Shown: piece after piece, positions 8,533 through 12,975 of the stretch
Layout of the letters: each line of letters opens with the position of its first letter
How positions within the stretch are numbered: the first letter of the stretch is position 1
Origin: an uncultured Candidatus Altimarinota bacterium
Lineage (GTDB): Bacteria; Patescibacteriota; Gracilibacteria; BD1-5; UBA6164
Assembly (NCBI GenBank): GCA_937931775.1
Contig: CALHAQ010000012.1
Coordinates: forward strand, 1 to 12,975
Length of the DNA stretch: 12,975 nucleotides
Direction: 5' to 3'
The notes under the pieces: generated by a model
The model's input: only the letters and a program-made list of their open reading frames with translations
Databases searched by the model: none
Told to the model about the DNA's origin: nothing
Made by a program: the position numbers and the translations under genes

Positions 8533-9687
8533 ATGAAAACATTTCGTCATCTGATATATATTGCAATCGGAGTCTTTTACTTTTATGCTATATATTTTCT
8601 TATTTGAACTACAAGAGTTTTAGAATATGGAGACTCACTCTTGCTTACAGATTTTGGCTTAGGTGTAGTCTCTGGAATTATTTGTTTCTTTACGGTGCTA
8701 TGATTACTTGGTATCTTAGAAAAAACACTATATTCAGCTGCCCAGGCTTTTACAAAAAAAACAGAGTGAGAATTTGATGATTTGGTTGTGGATATTGTTT
8801 TTAGTAGTTTTCATGTAGTAAAATACCTTTGAGCATTCTATCTTTGATGGAAATTTATTCATTTACCTGAAAGCTATAATATTGTCGTAGAACAAGTTTC
8901 TTCTATAGCTCTTCTCGTTATTGCTCTACTTTTTGTTACGAAATTCATCAATCTCGCATTTACCCAAAAGCTTATTGATGAGAGTAAAATGAAGGCTATG
9001 AGTAAGACGCTGATGCCCTTTGTCCGTAAGACAATTATTGCTCTTGTATGGATAGTTGGGATTATTACTATCATATCAAATCTCTGATACGATGTTACCG
9101 CGCTTATAGCATGAGCTTGAGTCTGAGGTATTGCTGTGGCTCTTGCAGCTCAAAAATCTATTGCAAATATATTTGGTGCTATAACTATCCTTATGAATAA
9201 ACCATTTGTTCTCGGAGACTATATCACTATCAATGGCCATACCGGAACAGTAAAAGATATTGGTCTATCGTATATTACGCTTATAGATCGTAATGGTCAT
9301 AATGTAATGATTCCAAATGAGAATATTATCTCTACGAGTATAGAAAATGAAAGTCGTAGAAACTTCAGAAGAGCAGATTTCTCTATTGGTCTTATCTATG
9401 ATACTACTTTAGTAAAGATGGAAAAATGAGTAGAGATTATAGAGTCTATTTTAGAACTATATGTAAGGGATAAAAAACTCCAAAGTTATAGAGTAAATTT
9501 TGAGGCTTTTGGGGATTTTTCTCTGAATATAAATGTTACCTACTTTTCAGGAACAAAAGTTTATAACGAGTTTGTAAAAGAAAAAGAAGAAATAAATCTA
9601 GAGATTAAAAAACAATTCTGAAAAGCGAAATTAGAAATGGCATTTCCTACTACAGAGATGATTATTAAAAAGGGAGATATAGCTTAG
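8533..9687 (+). CDS. MscS-family small-conductance mechanosensitive ion channel
   Basis: This membrane channel opens under tension to release solutes on osmotic downshock. The product is 384 residues with about five hydrophobic segments: near 5-25, 38-62, 88-110, 120-138 and 160-182. The pore-lining helix follows (186-214), with the classic glycine/alanine-rich GAGVGGIAVALAAQKSIANI. The beta domain after it contains PFVLGDYITINGHTGTVKDIG and IPNENIISTSIEN. A C-terminal alpha/beta region of about 110 residues completes the fold. Eleven of about 29 glycines are TGA, including G194, G196 and G198 of the pore helix, the clearest proof here that TGA means Gly. The start ATG is uncertain: an AGGAG at 8504-8508 lies about 24 bases upstream, too far for a normal Shine-Dalgarno. 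The end overlaps the stop of the convergent membrane-protein gene by 4 bases. Confidence 0.95.
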
Positions 9688-10322
9688 TCCTTATCACTTT
9701 CAAATTCCTCTGCTTGATCATCTCACTTGTGACGTTTTTTCCAGTCTTTGAAATAGAGAAATATAACATCTTTCCAGAGCCATATTAAAAAAGCTGCAAG
9801 CAGTAGAAATATAGATTTATAGAATATCAGGAATCAGAGTAATAAAAATATACCCCATGGGAGTTTTTGAAATACTTGGTAGAGTCAACTTCCTTCAAAA
9901 AAGGTAAATATCTTTCCCCATGTTGCATTATCAGAAAGAACACTTCCCTGAGCAAGATGGGATAAAATTCCTATTAGAAATATTGGAAGTAAGAGTCATA
10001 AAAGTATATGAGAAATACTTTTAGGTCTACTCTCTATCGTAAGACGTGGATGGAGCATAAAAAAGATTCAGAGAATAGGTATGGAAAGTAGTGAAAGTGA
10101 TAATATTCCAATTGAGTGCTTGGAAAGAAAACTTTGGTATCCATCAAGAAGTGCAGGAGATAAATAGGTAGTGATTTGGACTTGATAGGAGATTACCAAA
10201 TATGATAAAAATCATATAATCAATCAAAGAAAGAGCTTATAGAGTGAATCACTTCAATTTAAAAATGCTCAGGCTCCTGCTGAAAGTCCTAGAATTAATA
10301 AGATAATATCAAGTAAACCCAT
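9684..10322 (-). CDS. Polytopic membrane protein, unknown function (212 aa)
   Basis: The function is not recognised. Hydrophobic segments lie at about residues 2-18 (LLDIILLILGLSAGAGAF), 28-47 (LFLGLIIGFLSYLVI), 78-98 (IGILSLSLLSIPILGIFFML), 115-135 (HILLGLLLPIFLIGIL) and 165-195 (two closely spaced stretches). A cytoplasmic-looking charged tail follows, KKRHKGDDQAEEFESDKD. The first 40 residues loosely resemble the start of CvpA-type proteins (LDII..., Gly-rich, then a second helix), but this is weak. Translation requires TGA as Gly about ten times. It begins 2 bases after the rlmE stop, so the two form a tight operon. At its 3' end its TAA interlocks with the mscS-family TAG by 4 bases, leaving no room for a separate terminator. 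Confidence 0.8.
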
Positions 10323-10324
10323 AT

Positions 10325-11026
10325 TTATTTTTTACCAAAACAAACTATATATTCTTCAAAACTTCTATCCCTACAAGCATAGGGTTTAAATTCTGTAAAT
10401 TTATGATATCTTTTTGTAACTTCTTGTGTGAGATCTCTAAAATCTTCTCACTTAAAGACTTTAAGTACGAGGTTTCATCCTTGCTTTAGGAAAACATCAG
10501 CAAATTCAAGTATTGCAATATTGAGTTCTACACTGGCATATTGATCAATATCCTTTCGACCAGTAGTATTTGGAGCTATATCTGATGTGATAAGGTGAAA
10601 CTGATTGTTTTCTCCTATTAGTTCATTGACTTTTAATCTAAGAGAATCAAATTCAAATATATCGTGAACAATAGTATTAATATGCTTTTGAGAATATTTA
10701 TTAGTAGGCTTAAGATCTATTCAGACAATATTTCATGTGTCTCTGATAATACGCTTAATATACTGTATAAAACTTCCAGGTGCACATCAGATATCGCAAA
10801 TATCCATTCCTTCTTCTATGAGTTCAAATGTTTCTTGAATTTCCTTGAGTTTATAGACACTGCGAGCTCTATACCCTTCTTTTTTAGCCATATTAAAGTA
10901 AGTATCATGCATTTGATATGGAGCTGGTTTTTTCTTTTTTACTTTTTGCATCACACTCTGATGACCGTTTTTTATCTTCTTTTTATGACTCGATTTCACG
11001 GCTTCTCATTTGTATTTTCTTACCAT
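10325..11026 (-). CDS. rlmE: Ribosomal RNA large subunit methyltransferase E (RlmE/FtsJ/RrmJ)
   Basis: RlmE 2'-O-methylates U2552 of 23S rRNA in the A loop at a late step of 50S assembly. The product is 233 residues. The SAM motif is DICDIGCAPGSFIQYI (76-90; G80 is TGA). The K-D-K-E catalytic set is visible: K59 in RSVYKLKEIQ, D149 in ITSDIAPNTTG, K189 in LVLKVFKGE and E225 in SFEEYIV. These correspond to K38, D124, K164 and E199 of E. coli RrmJ. An N-terminal extension of about 40 residues is very basic (KSSHKKKIKNGHQ... KVKKKKPAP) and probably contacts rRNA. The ATG at 11026 is preceded by AAGAGAAAG, a weak Shine-Dalgarno. A TATAAA box at 11061-11056 could be its -10. The downstream membrane-protein gene follows after 2 bases. 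Confidence 0.95.
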
Positions 11027-11063
11027 CTTTCTCTTAATTAGAATATTAGTTGTATTTTATAGT

Positions 11064-11090
11064 AAAAAAACTTATTTACCAGGAAATAAG
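11064..11090 (-). terminator. Orphan terminator-like hairpin upstream of rlmE
   Basis: On the minus strand, CTTATTT, a 6-base loop CCTGGT, then AAATAAG form a 7-bp stem followed directly by seven T residues, the shape of an intrinsic terminator. The stem is AT-rich and weak. No annotated minus-strand gene ends here, so it would terminate a leader or a small RNA started between 11090 and 11260. Confidence 0.45.
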
Positions 11091-11102
11091 TATATTTTTA
11101 TT

Positions 11103-11144
11103 ACAGATTTACATGCTAATTTATATATTTTCATGTAAATCTGT
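11103..11144. repeat. Perfect 13-bp inverted repeat in the rlmE / coiled-coil gene intergenic region
   Basis: ACAGATTTACATG (11103-11115) and CATGTAAATCTGT (11132-11144) are exact reverse complements separated by 16 AT-rich bases. It could be a protein-binding site or an RNA hairpin. On the minus strand it directly precedes the terminator-like hairpin at 11064-11090. The rest of 11027-11304 is AT-rich, holds no convincing gene, and must contain the promoters for rlmE and the coiled-coil protein. Confidence 0.6.
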
Positions 11145-11295
11145 CAGATATTTTACAAATGATTTTTTTTATGATATCGTATATAGGTACAAAGGTGAAA
11201 ACACAAACACATTATTTTTTTACATATATATTATGTTACAATTTTATAAGAATCTCGTAATGAATACAATTAAACTTCAGAATTTATCTGAAGGT

Positions 11296-11300
11296 GGAGG
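11296..11300 (+). promoter_or_regulatory. Shine-Dalgarno GGAGG deciding the start of the coiled-coil protein
   Basis: GGAGG lies 4 bases before the ATG at 11305, inside GGTGGAGGTCAGATG. It is the best Shine-Dalgarno in the window, and the reason for preferring this start over the in-frame ATG at 11260. It could instead simply encode Gly-Gly-Gly of a longer protein. Confidence 0.5.
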
Positions 11301-11304
11301 TCAG

Positions 11305-12426
11305 ATGGATCCTATTGAGGCTCAAAAAGCTGAACAAGCTGCGAAACTAAAAGCTCTTGAGGCAAAGGCTCGTGAATTAGCTGCTGATTGAGTTGATGCT
11401 GCTGATATAGATACTATAGTTTCAAGTATCCAAGAAGGTGCAGAAACAATAGGAGAAGAAATGAAGGCACAGGAAAAACAGCTCGTTCTTGATATGATTC
11501 AACAATACGGTATGCAAGTTGCTGATGGAAAAACAGATATAAATCTTGTCTCTAGTTGAGGAATTAGAGGTAGAAAAAAGAAATTTTCAGTGATTGCAGA
11601 TAGAAATGATGGAACATTTTTCGATACTAAAACAGAAATGTTATCTAACACAGCTATACAAGGACTTATAGAAAAAGTAGGAATTTCACCTGAAGAAGTT
11701 ACTACGGCTCTCGCATCAGCAGAAGATGTAAGAGTAGCAAATATAGAAGCAGAAAAACAGCATGAAGCTCAAATAGCTGCCGGAAAAGTCCAAAGATGAC
11801 CAACTGCTGATCAAATTAAAGAACATCAATATCAACAAGGATTCGCAGCTGAAACTACTAGTGATGCTATGGATGCTGCAAAAGAAAGACAAAGACTTGC
11901 CGATCAAACTAAGGCTTCAGATGATAGGCTCATTGCTCTTGGTAAAGAAGCAGCTGAAAAACAAGCTCTTATAGCAAAAGCTGAGGCAGCTGGAGAAAGT
12001 GATAAAAACGCTGGTGATCTCATTGCAGAAGCTTTAGTTATAGAAACTGAAGAAGCTCAAAAAATGAAGGATGCAATGACATCATTTAAAGCTACAGTTG
12101 CGAGTGTTGATTTAAGTGATCTTCCAAAAGAAAAAAGTGGTATAAGTGAATCTCTTCAGGCTCTAGTAAATGCTATTGTACCTGCTGATGAGCTGAAAGC
12201 AGAAATTTGAAAAACTGAACTTTCTGTAGATGGTTTTTCTGGACCAAATACAAAAAGAGGTATTCAAATGGCACTTAATAAAATGACTGGTAAAAACTTA
12301 GATATAGACGGTAAAATAGGTGACCTTACAATGGCTGCTGCTAATTCTATGAAAGAGGTAGATATAAATAGAGCATATGCACTTTACGTTGATCCAAATA
12401 AGAAAACTACAACAACTCAGGCTTAA
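11305..12426 (+). CDS. Ala/Glu/Lys-rich coiled-coil protein with C-terminal peptidoglycan-binding-like domain (373 aa)
   Basis: No named family was recognised for the whole protein. Residues 1-60 and about 150-250 are rich in Ala, Glu, Lys and Gln with heptad-like spacing (such as QKAEQAAKLKALEAKAREL and AEKQALIAKAEAAGES), suggesting long coiled coils. A basic patch, GGIRGRKKKFSV, interrupts them near residue 90. At the C-terminus, VDGFSGPNTKRGIQ (308-321) and IDGKIGDLTMAAAN (334-347) are two DGxxGxxT units 26 residues apart, the pattern of PG_binding_1-type modules. No signal peptide is visible, so surface location is unproven. TGA is used for only about four of 25 glycines, which may reflect high expression. 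An alternative in-frame ATG at 11260 would add 15 residues. A strong bidirectional terminator follows. Confidence 0.85.
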
Positions 12427-12438
12427 TATAAGCATTAC

Positions 12439-12471
12439 AAAAAAGAAACTCTTACTTAGAGTTTCTTTTTT
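12439..12471. terminator. Bidirectional intrinsic terminator between convergent genes
   Basis: AAAAAAGAAACTCT (12439-12452), a 5-base loop and AGAGTTTCTTTTTT (12458-12471) make a perfect 14-bp stem whose outer A-T pairs supply a T-tract in both directions. It lies 12 bases after the coiled-coil gene stop and 9 bases from the lipoprotein stop, and serves both. Confidence 0.9.
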
Positions 12472-12480
12472 GTTGTATTT

Positions 12481-12897
12481 TTATTGAGTAGATCAACTTG
12501 AGGAGGCTTCACTAGGGGTGTTTTCTTCTCCAGTCTTACTTCATAGCCTCGATGTCATAAGCTCTAAAGCAGGTTTTACTCCTACTGCAACTTCTCACGA
12601 TACAGTGTCGTATACAAATGGTACTCAACTACCTTCTACACCAAGTTCTTCTATGAGTTCAAGAAACATTTTTTGATTTTCACTATTTCTATAAACCTCT
12701 CTTTTTTCTATAGATATTTTTGAATAAAGATCATTCTCATTAGCAATTGCGTTAAGTTCTTGACAGTGAGGACAGGTTCCCCCAAAAAAGTATCTATATT
12801 CAGCGTCAGGATTGATAATATCTACTGGTGGTCTATCTCCCCCACAGCTAGAAAGTAAAAAAATTGATGTGATAAGAATAAAGAAAATCTTTTTCAT
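12481..12897 (-). CDS. Thioredoxin-fold lipoprotein with CPHC motif
   Basis: The product is 138 residues. The N-terminus MKKIFFILITSIFLLSSCGG is a lipoprotein signal peptide with lipobox LSSC. C18 would be lipidated, anchoring the mature protein to the outer face of the membrane. The thioredoxin-like domain starts with YRYFFGGTCPHCQEL. Its active site CPHC (C42, C45) is the same dipeptide as in DsbA, and the cis-proline lies in GSGVPFVYD (TGA for the Gly before VPF). The C-terminus is a Ser/Glu-rich tail, EENTPSEASSSGSTQ. At about 100 residues the domain is minimal, without the large DsbA helical insert, so it is either a disulfide oxidoreductase or a reductase-like thioredoxin; direction of electron flow cannot be read from sequence. 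It faces the coiled-coil gene across a shared terminator. No Shine-Dalgarno is seen. Confidence 0.9.
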
Positions 12898-12943
12898 AGG
12901 AAAATTTTAATAAAATAATAATTGATATAGCTTATGTTTCTAT

Positions 12944-12960
12944 CTTAAAGCTAGCTTAAG
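12944..12960. repeat. Near-palindrome upstream of the lipoprotein gene
   Basis: CTTAAAGCTAGCTTAAG is a 16-base palindrome (CTTAAGCTAGCTTAAG) with one extra A. It lies about 47-63 bases upstream of the lipoprotein ATG, where an operator could sit. No T-tract follows, so it is not an obvious terminator. Confidence 0.35.
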
Positions 12961-12975
12961 TTAATGAATTAATGA

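Noticed and set aside
8451..8777. Plus-strand open frame of 108 codons overlapping the start of the MscS-family gene
   Set aside because: It is in another frame, low in recognisable content, and is a shadow of the channel gene, which continues for 384 residues with family motifs.
8533..9687. In-frame TGA codons as selenocysteine sites or pseudogene decay
   Set aside because: They fall at conserved glycines in many unrelated genes, the intervening sequence is perfectly conserved, and TAA/TAG never interrupts the frames.
9684..10322. Calling the membrane protein a CvpA homologue
   Set aside because: Only a loose hydrophobic and Gly pattern in the first 40 residues supports it, which is not enough for a name.
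11050..11304. Upstream in-frame extension of the coiled-coil protein from an ATG at 11050
   Set aside because: The extra codons are Phe/Tyr/Ile-rich AT sequence covering the hairpins, unlike the protein body; a Shine-Dalgarno supports 11305, and 11260 is the only sensible alternative.
12944..12960. Near-palindrome as a terminator for a gene beyond the right edge
   Set aside because: No T-tract follows on either strand and no coding sequence leads into it, so it is listed only as a repeat.

Overview
This AT-rich window reads coherently only if TGA is a sense codon for glycine (translation table 25). Reading frames stay open for hundreds of codons, broken only by TGA. Those TGA codons fall where glycine is conserved: MscS pore helix, PolA NFG motif, MiaB FGC, RlmE DIGC and S41 GKG. 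All 12 complete genes end in TAA (11) or TAG (1), never TGA. Table 25 is known from the CPR/Patescibacteria lineages Gracilibacteria (BD1-5) and Absconditabacteria (SR1), so the source is almost certainly one of these; which one cannot be settled here. Small AT-rich intergenic gaps and mostly weak or absent Shine-Dalgarno sequences fit that group.

Layout. Bases 1-5535 form a minus-strand gene train, transcribed polA -> two tiny membrane proteins -> S41 protease -> miaB (cut by the left edge). An ndk terminator separates it from ndk (5632-6075). Further minus-strand genes are trhO (6150-7238) and an unassigned SAM-methyltransferase-like gene (7341-8399). A compact divergent promoter with a near-perfect palindrome lies between that gene and a plus-strand MscS-family channel (8533-9687). 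The channel converges, overlapping by 4 bp, on a minus-strand pair: rlmE followed by a membrane protein. A 278-base intergenic region with two hairpins precedes a plus-strand Ala/Glu/Lys-rich coiled-coil protein with a peptidoglycan-binding-like C-terminus (11305-12426). That gene converges, through a shared 14-bp bidirectional terminator, on a thioredoxin-like lipoprotein with a CPHC motif (12481-12897).

Function. The content is mainly RNA modification (MiaB, TrhO, RlmE), DNA and nucleotide metabolism (PolA, Ndk), and cell-envelope functions (S41 protease, MscS channel, lipoprotein, PG-binding-like protein). The two most unusual points are a complete NT5C-type HAD nucleotidase domain inserted in frame inside the radical-SAM barrel of MiaB, and a DNA polymerase I reduced to the polymerase domain plus the tail of its 3'-5' exonuclease domain. 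No rRNA, tRNA, CRISPR array or insertion sequence was recognised.
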